From: CAWKEY01 sp963848675 | GTDB lineage: Bacteria; Pseudomonadota; Gammaproteobacteria; Methylococcales; Methylomonadaceae | Direction of reading: 5' to 3' | Assembly: GCA_963848675.1 (NCBI GenBank) | Contig: CAWKEY010000033.1 | Coordinates: forward strand, 1 to 9,854 | Length of the DNA: 9,854 nt | Notes under the pieces: model-generated | What the model was told of the DNA's origin: nothing | Databases searched by the model: none | What the model saw: only the letters and a program-made list of their open reading frames with translations | Shown: positions 1 through 6,491 of the stretch, one piece after another | How the letters are laid out: the number at the start of each line of letters is the position of its first letter | Numbering within the stretch: position 1 is the first letter of the stretch | Program-made: the position numbers and the translations under genes

Positions 1-1343
1 TTTTCGAACATCAGCGTGAGTTGGCCACAAATATTGGTTTTTTTAACGAAAGCGAGCATTTCAATCAAGATGTTGAACTGTTTATGCAGTTTTATTTTGA
101 GACCATTCTTGATATCCAACGCTTTAACGAAATACTATTGCAGCTTTTCAATGAACGCTTTGTAATAGGCAAGTCCGAGGGCGAACCAAAACCCCTGGGC
201 GAGTATTTCATCGTAGTTAACAATTATCTGGAAGCCAAAGATGAAAAAGTTTTCGAACGTCAGCCTGTCATGTTGTTTGAAATATTTTTATTCTTAGAAA
301 AAAACAACGATCTGAAAGGTGTGGGGGCAACCACAATCCGGCTGATCCGCAAAAATTTACACCTTATTGACGATGCATTTCGCCAGGACAAAGCAGCGAA
401 TAACCTATTCATAGAGATTTTCCGGCAACCTCAAGGCATAACCTCGCAATTAAGAAGAATGAGCCGCTATGGAGTTTTGGCAGCTTATCTTCCCCATTTT
501 GCAAATATTGTCGCCCGCATGCAGTATGACTTATTCCACATTTATACCGTGGATGCGCATACCCTTTTTGTGATTCGCAATCTGCGTCGCTTCGCAATCG
601 ATAAGCACCGAAATGAAATGCCATTCTGCAATGAACTATTTTTATTCATTCGTAAGCCGGAAATATTGTATATATCGGCGTTATTTCATGATATTGCCAA
701 AGGCCAAGAGGGCGACCACTCAACAATAGGTGAAGCAATAGTCGAAGCTTTTTGTCTTCAGCACGATTTTACACCCTATGACAGAAGGCTTGTTTCCTGG
801 CTTGTATGCAACCATCTTTTAATGTCTACGACAGCCCAACGAAAAGATATCCATGACCCGGATGTTATCCTCGAATTTGCCCATACAGTCGGCAGTATCG
901 AATACCTTAATCATTTATATCTCCTAACTGTTGCAGATATCCGGGCAACTAATCCTAAATTATGGAATAGCTGGAAAGATTCACTCATCAAAGAACTTTA
1001 CTCGGCAGCCAGAAGCGTATTAAGAAGGGGGTTACAACGCCCGCTCGCTATGGATAACCGAATCATGGAAAATAAAAAAGAAGCATTGGACGAGCTGTTA
1101 GGGCTTGGCTTCCAGGAACCGGACTTGGAAAAAATATGGCAGGATATTAGTGGCGATTATTTCTTGCGGTATACTGTCGATGAAATCATCTGGCATACCT
1201 ACGCCATCGCTTCAGCCAAAGAAGCCGACCTGCGCTCGTCCTATTCAGATCACAAACTCGCCTTGGCAATGCTGAAATCTTTATATATGCAAAAAAAAGG
1301 GACTCTTTATTTTCAATCAGCACGGCAACATTGGACCAAATAG
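1..1343 (+). CDS. glnD: PII uridylyltransferase/uridylyl-removing enzyme GlnD, internal part up to a frameshift
   Basis: GlnD adds UMP to PII proteins when glutamine is low and removes it when glutamine is high, so it is the cytoplasmic nitrogen sensor. The frame is open from the left edge (codon phase starts at base 3). The first residues, FEHQRELA, match the GlnD region that follows the nucleotidyltransferase domain, so the N-terminal third lies outside the window and the TTG at 21 is not a real start. The HD hydrolase domain is clear: the ALFHDIAKG motif at about 678-704 is followed by GDHSTIGE. The usual WHT motif near 1191-1199 leads into the first ACT domain. In this frame the protein then loses similarity and stops at 1341-1343. 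The ACT sequence continues in the next frame (see 1298-1837). Family assignment is firm; whether the gene is intact is open. Confidence 0.93.
   Translation, partial: FEHQRELATNIGFFNESEHFNQDVELFMQFYFETILDIQRFNEILLQLFNERFVIGKSEGEPKPLGEYFIVVNNYLEAKDEKVFERQPVMLFEIFLFLEKNNDLKGVGATTIRLIRKNLHLIDDAFRQDKAANNLFIEIFRQPQGITSQLRRMSRYGVLAAYLPHFANIVARMQYDLFHIYTVDAHTLFVIRNLRRFAIDKHRNEMPFCNELFLFIRKPEILYISALFHDIAKGQEGDHSTIGEAIVEAFCLQHDFTPYDRRLVSWLVCNHLLMSTTAQRKDIHDPDVILEFAHTVGSIEYLNHLYLLTVADIRATNPKLWNSWKDSLIKELYSAARSVLRRGLQRPLAMDNRIMENKKEALDELLGLGFQEPDLEKIWQDISGDYFLRYTVDEIIWHTYAIASAKEADLRSSYSDHKLALAMLKSLYMQKKGTLYFQSARQHWTK
1291..1298 (+). other. glnD: A8 run where the glnD frame is lost (apparent single-base deletion or slippage site)
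   Basis: The upstream frame reads ATG CAA AAA AAA GGG, which contains A AAA AAA, a classic -1 slippery heptamer. Moving back one base, or restoring a ninth A, gives ...LYMQKKRDSLFSISTATLDQ. That fits GlnD both in sequence (a strand of the form VYTxDQxxLFAxTVAxLDQ) and in spacing from the WHT motif. Three explanations remain: a homopolymer indel in the data, a true inactivating deletion, or RNA polymerase or ribosome slippage that restores the protein. I saw no strong pseudoknot just downstream, so an indel is the most economical reading. Confidence 0.75.
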
Positions 1344-1837
1344 GGCTAAGTATCCTTGACGCCCGGATTATGACAACGAACCATAATTATGCATTCGATA
1401 CTTTCAATATTTTTCAAGTGCTTGAGCAATACGGTCAACCGGTCAATGATGCCTATCGGATCGACCATATCTGTAACACGTTGCGTAATAATTTGCTGCA
1501 TCAGGAAATTAAAGAACATATCAACCTTCAACGGATATCCAGACAGGCTAAATATTTCCCTATCCCAACTGACATTCAATTTCATTCTGATTCGATAAAC
1601 GATCAGACAATTCTTGAGATAATCACCACTGACCGGCAAGGACTCCTCGCTCACATAGGCCAGGTTTTCAATCAGCAAAAAATCAAGTTGCATAACGCAA
1701 AAATATCCACAATTGGGAGTCGTGTTGAAGATGTGTTTTACATTACTGATTCAAGCTTTCGACCACTATCTGACCCTATCAAACAGGAACAGTTGCGTAA
1801 GGAATTACTCAATGTCCTGGGCAACTGTAATCCGTAG
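1298..1837 (+). CDS. glnD: GlnD C-terminal part: both ACT glutamine-sensing domains, in the shifted frame
   Basis: This is the continuation of glnD in the -1 frame. It carries the rest of the first ACT domain (STATLDQIGLSILDARIMTT, then DTFNIFQVLEQYG) and the whole second ACT domain (ILEIITTDRQGLLAHIGQVF, then HNAKISTIGSRVEDVFYITD), which bind glutamine and switch GlnD between its two activities. It ends at the normal GlnD C-terminus with TAG at 1835-1837. A TTG at 1331 could open this frame on its own, but no ribosome binding site precedes it and a free ACT fragment is not expected. The reading chosen is one gene with one frame break rather than two genes. Confidence 0.88.
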   Translation, partial: RDSLFSISTATLDQIGLSILDARIMTTNHNYAFDTFNIFQVLEQYGQPVNDAYRIDHICNTLRNNLLHQEIKEHINLQRISRQAKYFPIPTDIQFHSDSINDQTILEIITTDRQGLLAHIGQVFNQQKIKLHNAKISTIGSRVEDVFYITDSSFRPLSDPIKQEQLRKELLNVLGNCNP

Positions 1838-1928
1838 AATAAGTAAGCAGACTAACCATCTTCCTTCATCGTCTCAGTTTTACCAGGATTACAATTCGGC
1901 AAGCATAAAGAAAAGTTCTGTTTGGCCT

Positions 1929-1936
1929 TAAACGAA
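1929..1936. repeat. Left 8-bp target-site duplication of the IS66 element (TAAACGAA)
   Basis: TAAACGAA directly abuts the left inverted repeat and recurs perfectly at 4451-4458 directly abutting the right one. Eight base pairs is the duplication length expected for IS66-family transposition, which fixes both ends of the element and implies a recent, single insertion about 90 bp downstream of glnD. Confidence 0.95.
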
Positions 1937-1959
1937 GTAAGCGCTTAATAAAGCACGTA
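1937..1959 (+). repeat. IS66 terminal inverted repeat at the tnpC end
   Basis: It starts GTAAGCGCTTAAT and ends ACGTA. Against the inverse of 4428-4450 it matches at 17 of 23 positions, including the outermost nine without a break. Confidence 0.92.
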
Positions 1960-1965
1960 CTTGCA

Positions 1966-3615
1966 CTATTCGATAGAATTTGTTTTTTTAATATTCCACG
2001 GTAACAAGCCTTCAAGTTTTTCTACCGTGTCGGCATAAGGCAGTGCGTGGAGCACTTGGTTTAGATAGTCGTAAGGTTCCCAGCCATTGGCTTTGGCAGT
2101 TTCGATTAAGCTGTAATGAATCGCACTGGCATGCGCACCTTTGGGGGTATCGGAAAACAGCCAGGCTTTTCGGCCGATGACAAAAGGGCGAATGGCATTT
2201 TCAGCCAGGATGTTGCTGATATTCAGATCACCGTGCGTGCAATACACCGTCAGCTTTTCCCATTGATTGCTCAGATAGGTCATCGCTTTTCCGGTAAGGC
2301 TGTCTTTCGGTACTTTATGTTGATTATCTTCCAGATAGGTTTTGATCTTAGTCAATACGGGCAGGCTGCGTTCTTGCCGGTGCTGGTATTTTTCCTCGGT
2401 GCTGAGGTCTTTGATCTGCCGCTCGATCAGATAGAGGCCATTGATAAAATGGAGCATGCCATCGGCTTTGCTCAGTTGGTGTGGCTGGCCTTTTTTTGCT
2501 TTGGGTTGCGCGGCTTGCGCGTCTTTAAATTTACGGCGTGCGTGATCCCAACAGCCGAGCGGGGTGATGTTATTGGCGATGCAGACGGCATGGTAGCCGG
2601 CATAACCATCGGTTTGCAGATAGCCCTGAAAGCCATCGAGCAGGCGCAACGGCACCTCCTGACTGCGCGACGGATCGTAGTCAAATAGTACGCTGGGTTG
2701 GCCGGGCGGACCGCCCAGGGTGACCCACATGTATTTGTCCGAGGTAACCGGCCGCCCCGGTTCTTTTAGCACCTGCACCCGGGTCTCATCGGCCTGGATA
2801 AGGGCGCCCGTATGCTGGTGTGCCCGGAGCAGATGAATCAGCGGTTGCAGTTGTCTGGCCAGGGCAATCACCCAGTTGGCCAGGGTGGCCCGGGAGAGTT
2901 CGCCGCCATAACGCGCTAAGATGCTTTCTTGCCGATAGAGCGGTAAGCCATCGCCATATTTGGCAATCAGCACAAAGCACATCAGATTGATGCTGCCCAT
3001 GGCCCCAGGGACAGGATGCTTGGGCATGAGGGCGGCGGTGATCCGGCGTTGTTGTTCGCCTTGAACCGGCTCCATAAACACCGCTTTTTCCTGCATATAT
3101 TCTAAAATACGCACTTGCGCGGGAATAATATCCAGTTCTTCTCTGACTTTGGTAAAGAAGGTATCGATTGCACCGGCTTTTTCAGCATCACTCAGGGTGA
3201 TAAAGATTTGTTCGCGGGGCAAGGCGCTGGAAAACGGTTTACGTCCGGGTTTTTGTCTGGTCTTCGGTGCTTCGTTCGCTGCTGACTCAAGGGCTTCTGC
3301 CAGCGCCTCTTCTTCGGTGGCGTCGGCCGCCGTCTCCAGATCAATCTCTGCTTCGACTTCCGCTTCATCAAATAAGGAGGCTTGCTGCGACTGTTCACTG
3401 GACGGGGCAAAGCGTTTTATTTTAGCTAAGCGCAGTAATTCTTCTAACGCCTGGATGCGATTTTTCTGTGCCGAAATGACCTCTGATTTACGGCCAACGA
3501 GCTGTGTTAATTCATCAATGCGCAGTGCTTGTGCAAGCACCAAAGCGACCTGCTCATCCCGCCAGGAAGTCGGCTTATCATCTTGATTTACAGAAGGAAA
3601 GTCAGCTAAGATCAT
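1966..3615 (-). CDS. tnpC: IS66-family transposase TnpC (DDE)
   Basis: This is the catalytic subunit of the IS66 transposition machinery. Counting from the longest open frame (TTG at 3639), the catalytic triad fits D284 (IQADETRV), D344 (LQTDGYAGYH) and E480 (AENAIRPFVIGRKAWLF). The GCWDHARRKF motif lies between the second Asp and the Glu, as in the family. The N-terminus carries a predicted coiled coil (IDELTQLVGRKSEVISAQKN, then IQALEELLRLAKIKRFAPSS) and an acidic linker. I prefer the ATG at 3615 over the upstream TTG because an AAAAGGG ribosome-binding-like stretch precedes it; this gives 549 residues, close to family size. The frame ends within about 30 bp of the left IS end. Nothing is truncated. 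Confidence 0.95.
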   Translation of the reverse strand: MILADFPSVNQDDKPTSWRDEQVALVLAQALRIDELTQLVGRKSEVISAQKNRIQALEELLRLAKIKRFAPSSEQSQQASLFDEAEVEAEIDLETAADATEEEALAEALESAANEAPKTRQKPGRKPFSSALPREQIFITLSDAEKAGAIDTFFTKVREELDIIPAQVRILEYMQEKAVFMEPVQGEQQRRITAALMPKHPVPGAMGSINLMCFVLIAKYGDGLPLYRQESILARYGGELSRATLANWVIALARQLQPLIHLLRAHQHTGALIQADETRVQVLKEPGRPVTSDKYMWVTLGGPPGQPSVLFDYDPSRSQEVPLRLLDGFQGYLQTDGYAGYHAVCIANNITPLGCWDHARRKFKDAQAAQPKAKKGQPHQLSKADGMLHFINGLYLIERQIKDLSTEEKYQHRQERSLPVLTKIKTYLEDNQHKVPKDSLTGKAMTYLSNQWEKLTVYCTHGDLNISNILAENAIRPFVIGRKAWLFSDTPKGAHASAIHYSLIETAKANGWEPYDYLNQVLHALPYADTVEKLEGLLPWNIKKTNSIE

Positions 3616-3628
3616 GGCTGATATTATA

Positions 3629-3650
3629 CCCTTTTCCAACTCGAAAAGGG
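3629..3650 (-). promoter_or_regulatory. Hairpin that would cover the tnpC ribosome binding region
   Basis: CCCTTTT (3629-3635) and AAAAGGG (3644-3650) are perfect 7-bp arms around an 8-nt loop, in the gap between the tnpB stop and the tnpC ATG at 3615. In the transcript the purine arm is the only Shine-Dalgarno-like stretch for tnpC, so folding would hide it. Ribosomes finishing tnpB could open it. This is an inference from position; the pairing itself is visible. Confidence 0.4.
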
Positions 3651-3662
3651 GATTTATTTGCC

Positions 3663-4031
3663 TTAAAAAACAGCCTCATAATGCAATTTTTTATGGCCTT
3701 TCATGGCGCTGAGATCAAAGCCATCGAGCAACCAATTGAGCTGCTGGCCGGTTAAGGTCAGTAGCGCGTCATCACCTTTGGGCCAGTGGAATTTATCCTC
3801 GCTCAGCGCTTTGTAATACAGCACAAAACCATTGTCCTCCCAAAACAGACATTTGATTTTAGTACGCTGTTTGTTGGTAAAAGCATACAGGCCACCGGCA
3901 AACGGATTATGACCCAATTCACACTCCACAATCGCCGACAAACCACGGTAGGATTTACGAAAGTCAATCGGTTGCCGGTAGAGATAGACCTCGGTCAGTG
4001 ACAGCGCCGGACGCATCACCACCCCGGTCAC
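3663..4031 (-). CDS. tnpB: IS66 accessory protein TnpB
   Basis: The 122-residue protein is a full-length IS66 Orf2/TnpB-like protein. It carries the family signature running from YLYRQPIDFRKSYRGLSAIV through FAGGLYAFTNKQRTKIKCLFWEDNGFVLYYKALSEDKFHWP. TnpB is needed for efficient transposition of IS66 elements, although its biochemical role is unclear. Its ATG overlaps the tnpA stop by 4 nt (ATGA), the usual translational coupling in these elements. It is intact, with no sign of decay. Confidence 0.95.
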   Translation of the reverse strand: MTGVVMRPALSLTEVYLYRQPIDFRKSYRGLSAIVECELGHNPFAGGLYAFTNKQRTKIKCLFWEDNGFVLYYKALSEDKFHWPKGDDALLTLTGQQLNWLLDGFDLSAMKGHKKLHYEAVF

Positions 4032-4366
4032 CGCAACACCACCAGCAGTTGCTTGACTAGCCCCACATTATCCAGGGTAATCCCGCTTAACTGGGTACCA
4101 TCTTTAAAGTGCACAGACAAGCCAGACGAAGCAGGTATTGTGATGCCGATATCATGCGCATCAAGTTGAACACGGGTAAAACCTGCCTTGGGCTTATCAA
4201 CTACAGATTGGCAAGGTTCCTGTAATTGTCGCTTCCAATAACTAAATTGGTGAGCGCACAGCTCCTGCTGACGACAGTAGCCGGCCTGAGATAAGCCCGA
4301 CGCTTGCCACTGCGCGATATGATGTTGCCAAAAGACATGGAGGGTATTGCTTTTAATTGCTGCCAT
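4028..4366 (-). CDS. tnpA: IS66 accessory protein TnpA (helix-turn-helix)
   Basis: This is a 112-residue Orf1 of the IS66 element. The N-terminal part (FWQHHIAQWQASGLSQAGYC, then QQELCAHQFSYWKRQ) is the small helix-turn-helix domain common to these proteins and probably binds DNA. The C-terminal part (LSVHFKDGTQLSGIT, then LVVLR) matches the short beta-rich tail. The ATG at 4366 is poorly served by a ribosome binding site. A short overlapping frame, MADFPSVN..., starts 41 nt upstream (see 4367-4407). Confidence 0.92.
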   Translation of the reverse strand: MAAIKSNTLHVFWQHHIAQWQASGLSQAGYCRQQELCAHQFSYWKRQLQEPCQSVVDKPKAGFTRVQLDAHDIGITIPASSGLSVHFKDGTQLSGITLDNVGLVKQLLVVLR

Positions 4367-4407
4367 TGGATATTCCCAGGATAGTTAACGCTGGGAAAGT
4401 CTGCCAT
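4367..4407 (-). other. IS66 leader with possible upstream frame MADFPSVN
   Basis: An ATG at 4407 opens a frame reading MADFPSVNYPGNIQ, overlapping tnpA out of frame. The seven residues ADFPSVN recur at the N-terminus of TnpC (MILADFPSVNQDD), with the codons differing at five of seven positions and every difference silent. That pattern hints at selection on the peptide in both places. It could be a translated leader that couples to tnpA, or coincidence plus ancient duplication. I do not call it a gene. Confidence 0.3.
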
Positions 4408-4427
4408 GACTAGGGCATGCTGTGAAT

Positions 4428-4450
4428 TACGTCGAGAATTGAGCGCTTAC
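4428..4450 (-). repeat. IS66 terminal inverted repeat at the tnpA end
   Basis: Read on the minus strand it starts GTAAGCGCTCAAT and ends ACGTA, matching the other end at 17 of 23 positions. It is immediately followed on the plus strand by the second TAAACGAA. Confidence 0.92.
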
Positions 4451-4458
4451 TAAACGAA
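4451..4458. repeat. Right 8-bp target-site duplication of the IS66 element (TAAACGAA)
   Basis: Perfect copy of 1929-1936. Joining the two copies restores the pre-insertion sequence downstream of glnD. Confidence 0.95.
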
Positions 4459-4860
4459 AGCTGATTTCCGAAAAATAGTAGTCTTTGACTATCACTAAAC
4501 TTAGTTTTCCAGCAGATTCCGCTACACTCAGTCACCGAATGTGAACATTAAAACCTGAATGTCTTTGTTAAGTCCCGACCAGACTTACTTTTGTAATTGC
4601 TGAGGGGGGAGCGGACCGGTTATTGGCCGGCAGCTGATATTTCGTCGTCAGCTTCAAAAAATCTAATTCTCAATACCGGCTATTCAGATTTGCAAAATTT
4701 TTATCGAGATCATTGTCAACAAGCGACCCTAATCAGACTGACAAGCCCAAAGCCGGGGTGTCTGGTTTTGGAAGTATTTCCGACAAAATGTCGGAATGAA
4801 AAAAATATTGCCCTCCATGGCAGATTCAACAGCATCCAGATTCTAACGTAATAACTTGCG
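4459..4860. other. Intergenic stretch without a recognisable gene
   Basis: It lies between the IS and the stop of the RTX gene. The longest frame is 84 codons from a TTG at 4597; it has no ribosome binding site, no recognisable domain and unremarkable composition, so I leave it uncalled. The only structured element is the hairpin at 4778-4796. It is probably the 3' flank of both neighbouring genes, which were closer together before the IS inserted. Confidence 0.5.
4778..4796. other. Perfect 8-bp hairpin, TTCCGACA-AAA-TGTCGGAA
   Basis: The arms 4778-4785 and 4789-4796 pair perfectly around a 3-nt loop. It lies about 65-80 nt beyond the stop of the minus-strand RTX gene, where a terminator would be expected, but neither strand has a T run after it. 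It could be a transcript-end stabiliser, a terminator lacking the U tract, or a protein-binding dyad. Confidence 0.35.
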
Positions 4861-5799
4861 TCAAAACCCGAAGAACGATGTCGAAAAGTCGCTAATTGTT
4901 AGAAGGCGATCGGCAGAGACCAAAATGGCAGAATCATAATCATAAGGGTTTTGATCATTGGGGTTAAAGTCGAGCAGAACAGTCTGCGCCGTAGCCTCGC
5001 CGGTGATCGATACAACACTTGCAAAGCTAGCAATGATCTTGTCTACGCCGACGATGAAATCTGTGATCTTATCGGGAGCTACAAGTGTTGAATCCTGTGC
5101 TGAATTAAACTGGAACTTGTCGGCACCCGTACCACCAGTCAGCAAATCCTGTCCATAGTTGCCATTCAGGGTGTCATTCCCCGCGCCGCCGACTAACGTG
5201 TCGTTGCCTGTTCCGCTCATCAAGGAGTCATTACCATTTCCACCGTCGAGAGTATCGCCAAGGCTATCAAACATTGACACCAAAGTGTCATTACCATCTC
5301 CGCCACGTAACGTGTCGGCACCGGTGCCCGCGAGCATGAAGTTGTCAAATGCATTGCCGGTTAATACATCGTTGAAGTTCGAGCCAGTAATGTTCTCAAC
5401 ATTGAAGATAGTATCGCGCCCCGCGCCGCCTGTGTTCTGCTGACTTGTGTTGGAGAGGTTAACGCGAATCCCCGCTGTAGCACCACTGTAGTCAACGGTA
5501 TCGAAATCGAGGCCACCGTCAATGTAGTCATCACCAGTTCCACCGATCAAAATGTCATTGCCCGCACCACCATAAAGCTTATCATTGTCTTTTCCTCCAT
5601 CTAACTTGTCGTGCCCGCCTGCGCCGTACAGCGTATCGCGTCCCGCGTTTCCGAGTAGAATGTCATCACCGTCGAGACCGAAGATAATGTCATTGCCACC
5701 GAGTCCATCAATCAAGTCGCCCAGAAGATATTGGGCATAAATAGTATCATTGCCGGCGGTGCCGAAAGTAATAGTGGTGGCTTTAGCGTTGATTGACAT
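4861..5799 (-). CDS. Small RTX-repeat calcium-binding protein, probably type I secreted
   Basis: A 312-residue protein made largely of glycine/aspartate nonapeptides of the GGxGxDxLx type (for example GGLGGNDIIFGLDGDDIL, GGAGNDILIGGTGDDYIDGG, GGNGNDSLMSGTGNDTLVGG). These fold into calcium-filled beta-rolls. A linker with DTVDYSGATAGIRVNL separates two repeat blocks. The tail (ADKFQFNSAQDS, then DKITDFIVGVDKI) is the C-terminal form common in RTX proteins and serralysin tails. There is no signal peptide, and the end is hydrophobic (FSTSFFGF), as expected of a type I secretion signal. No enzymatic domain is visible, and no ABC exporter or membrane-fusion gene lies in the window, so any exporter acts in trans. 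The start is supported by AGGAG at 5808-5812, 8 nt before the ATG. The role is unknown; surface-layer, adhesive or matrix functions are all possible. Confidence 0.9.
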   Translation of the reverse strand: MSINAKATTITFGTAGNDTIYAQYLLGDLIDGLGGNDIIFGLDGDDILLGNAGRDTLYGAGGHDKLDGGKDNDKLYGGAGNDILIGGTGDDYIDGGLDFDTVDYSGATAGIRVNLSNTSQQNTGGAGRDTIFNVENITGSNFNDVLTGNAFDNFMLAGTGADTLRGGDGNDTLVSMFDSLGDTLDGGNGNDSLMSGTGNDTLVGGAGNDTLNGNYGQDLLTGGTGADKFQFNSAQDSTLVAPDKITDFIVGVDKIIASFASVVSITGEATAQTVLLDFNPNDQNPYDYDSAILVSADRLLTISDFSTSFFGF

Positions 5800-5859
5800 G
5801 ACTTAAACTCCTGGCTAATAAATACGAAATTTACTGAATACCGCAACCCACAATTTTAG

Positions 5860-5895
5860 AGTGTAAGTGTCCAGCGAAGTTCAGTCAATGAACTT
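5860..5895 (-). promoter_or_regulatory. Putative promoter and overlapping dyad upstream of the RTX gene
   Basis: On the minus strand, TTGACT (5888-5883) and TACACT (5865-5860) are spaced by 17 nt, a plausible sigma-70 pair 60-90 nt upstream of the RTX ATG. The -35 hexamer lies inside a perfect dyad, AAGTTCA-gtcaa-TGAACTT (5877-5895), which would be well placed for a repressor. A second weaker dyad, CAAGTC/GACTTG, lies at 5913-5918 and 5939-5944. All of this is pattern-based. Confidence 0.35.
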
Positions 5896-5946
5896 AATGG
5901 CAAAAAATTGAACAAGTCAAGAACTGAGTGATAGTCGAGACTTGAC

Positions 5947-6001
5947 TTCAAATTTGGCCGAACTTTGTAGGCCGTTTGCCGAATATGATTTGTCGCTGCC
6001 C
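5947..6001 (+). repeat. Left copy of a degenerate direct repeat (partner at 6456-6491)
   Basis: It begins with the 11-mer TTCAAATTTGG (5947-5957) and ends with the 10-mer GTCGCTGCCC (5992-6001). Both words recur in the same order and orientation at 6456-6466 and 6482-6491, but with a shorter and different middle. This looks like two decayed copies of one intergenic sequence, now separated by the MITE-like insertion. Confidence 0.4.
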
Positions 6002-6069
6002 ACTGGGTTAGAGCATTGGCATTTAAGAGTTAAGATCCCAAAGAGAAAAAACTTGTCCTATGCTGGTAT

Positions 6070-6077
6070 TTATACTT
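6070..6077. repeat. Left 8-bp target duplication of the MITE-like element (TTATACTT)
   Basis: TTATACTT immediately precedes the left inverted repeat and recurs perfectly at 6278-6285, immediately after the right one. Confidence 0.85.
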
Positions 6078-6277
6078 ATGGGGTATCCAGATAAATGCTG
6101 CGATCACAGCAGGCCGATATGGTAATCTCACTCAAACCCATAAACCACGGGGCTGGAAGAACTGTCCTTGCAGCTTAGTTGCTTGTCGGGCTTGGGTTTG
6201 CATCGTTTTTATCTTGTTGATTATATTGAAATAGTCAGTCATTGACATAAGTCGCAGCATTTATATGGATACCCCAT
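6078..6277. mobile_element. MITE-like element, exactly 200 bp, 26-bp terminal inverted repeats
   Basis: The ends (6078-6103 and 6252-6277) are inverted copies beginning ATGGGGTATCCA and ending TAAATGCTGCGA, with 25 of 26 bases matching. The element is flanked by an 8-bp direct duplication. The interior has no transposase-sized gene. The longest frame is 42 codons on the minus strand (6260-6132, starting inside the repeat and ending RGLWV). It could be a scrap of the parent transposase or chance. Internal CAAACCC/GGGTTTG arms could fold. Such elements move only with a transposase supplied by an autonomous relative carrying the same ends. I cannot assign the family from the ends; an 8-bp duplication fits several, and these ends differ from those of the IS66 copy in this window. 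Confidence 0.8.
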
Positions 6278-6285
6278 TTATACTT
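6278..6285. repeat. Right 8-bp target duplication of the MITE-like element (TTATACTT)
   Basis: Perfect copy of 6070-6077. Its exact abutment to the inverted repeat is what defines the 200-bp length. Confidence 0.85.
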
Positions 6286-6387
6286 TGTGTAACCCATGAA
6301 AAAAGAATACTCGACAAGATTGCCACCATCAGCTCAGCCAAACTCGCAGGCAGATACCTGTGCAACAGCTGCCACTGGTGACCAATA

Positions 6388-6417
6388 CGCAGTTGTCGGC
6401 TTTTGGCCGAAACTGCG
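6388..6417. repeat. Long imperfect hairpin in a repeat-like intergenic block
   Basis: CGCAGTT (6388-6394) pairs with AACTGCG (6411-6417), and inside it CGGC pairs with GCCG around a short loop, with a small internal bulge. It continues into the 10-bp palindrome GCGAATTCGC. It lies about 105 nt past the stop of the minus-strand M41-like gene. It could act as a transcript end or be a REP-type dispersed sequence. The block from here to 6491 contains no convincing gene. Confidence 0.4.
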
Positions 6418-6455
6418 AATTCGCCGTTTTCAGAAAGCCAATCTCGATAGCTGAC

Positions 6456-6491
6456 ATTCAAATTTGGATAGGTTCGCCAAAGTCGCTGCCC
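6456..6491 (+). repeat. Right copy of the degenerate direct repeat
   Basis: TTCAAATTTGG (6456-6466) and GTCGCTGCCC (6482-6491) repeat the words seen at 5947-6001. The copy runs directly into a C6T9 homopolymer pair at 6489-6503, which is a likely length-variable spot. Confidence 0.4.

Larger units (their letters stand above)
1937..4450 (-). mobile_element. Complete IS66-family insertion sequence, 2514 bp
   Basis: The element has the full IS66 organisation tnpA-tnpB-tnpC on the minus strand. It has terminal inverted repeats beginning GTAAGCGCT, the GTAAGCG end typical of the family, and a perfect 8-bp target duplication. All three open frames are intact and the transposase keeps its DDE residues, so the copy looks potentially active. 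It sits between glnD and an empty intergenic stretch and interrupts no gene I can recognise. Confidence 0.96.

Noticed and set aside
1346..1693. 115-codon minus-strand frame opposite the glnD ACT domains
   Set aside because: It lies entirely antisense to well-conserved ACT sequence and has no features of its own.
4597..4851. 84-codon plus-strand frame between the IS and the RTX gene
   Set aside because: TTG start, no ribosome binding site, no recognisable domain, and a perfect hairpin within it; better explained as chance.
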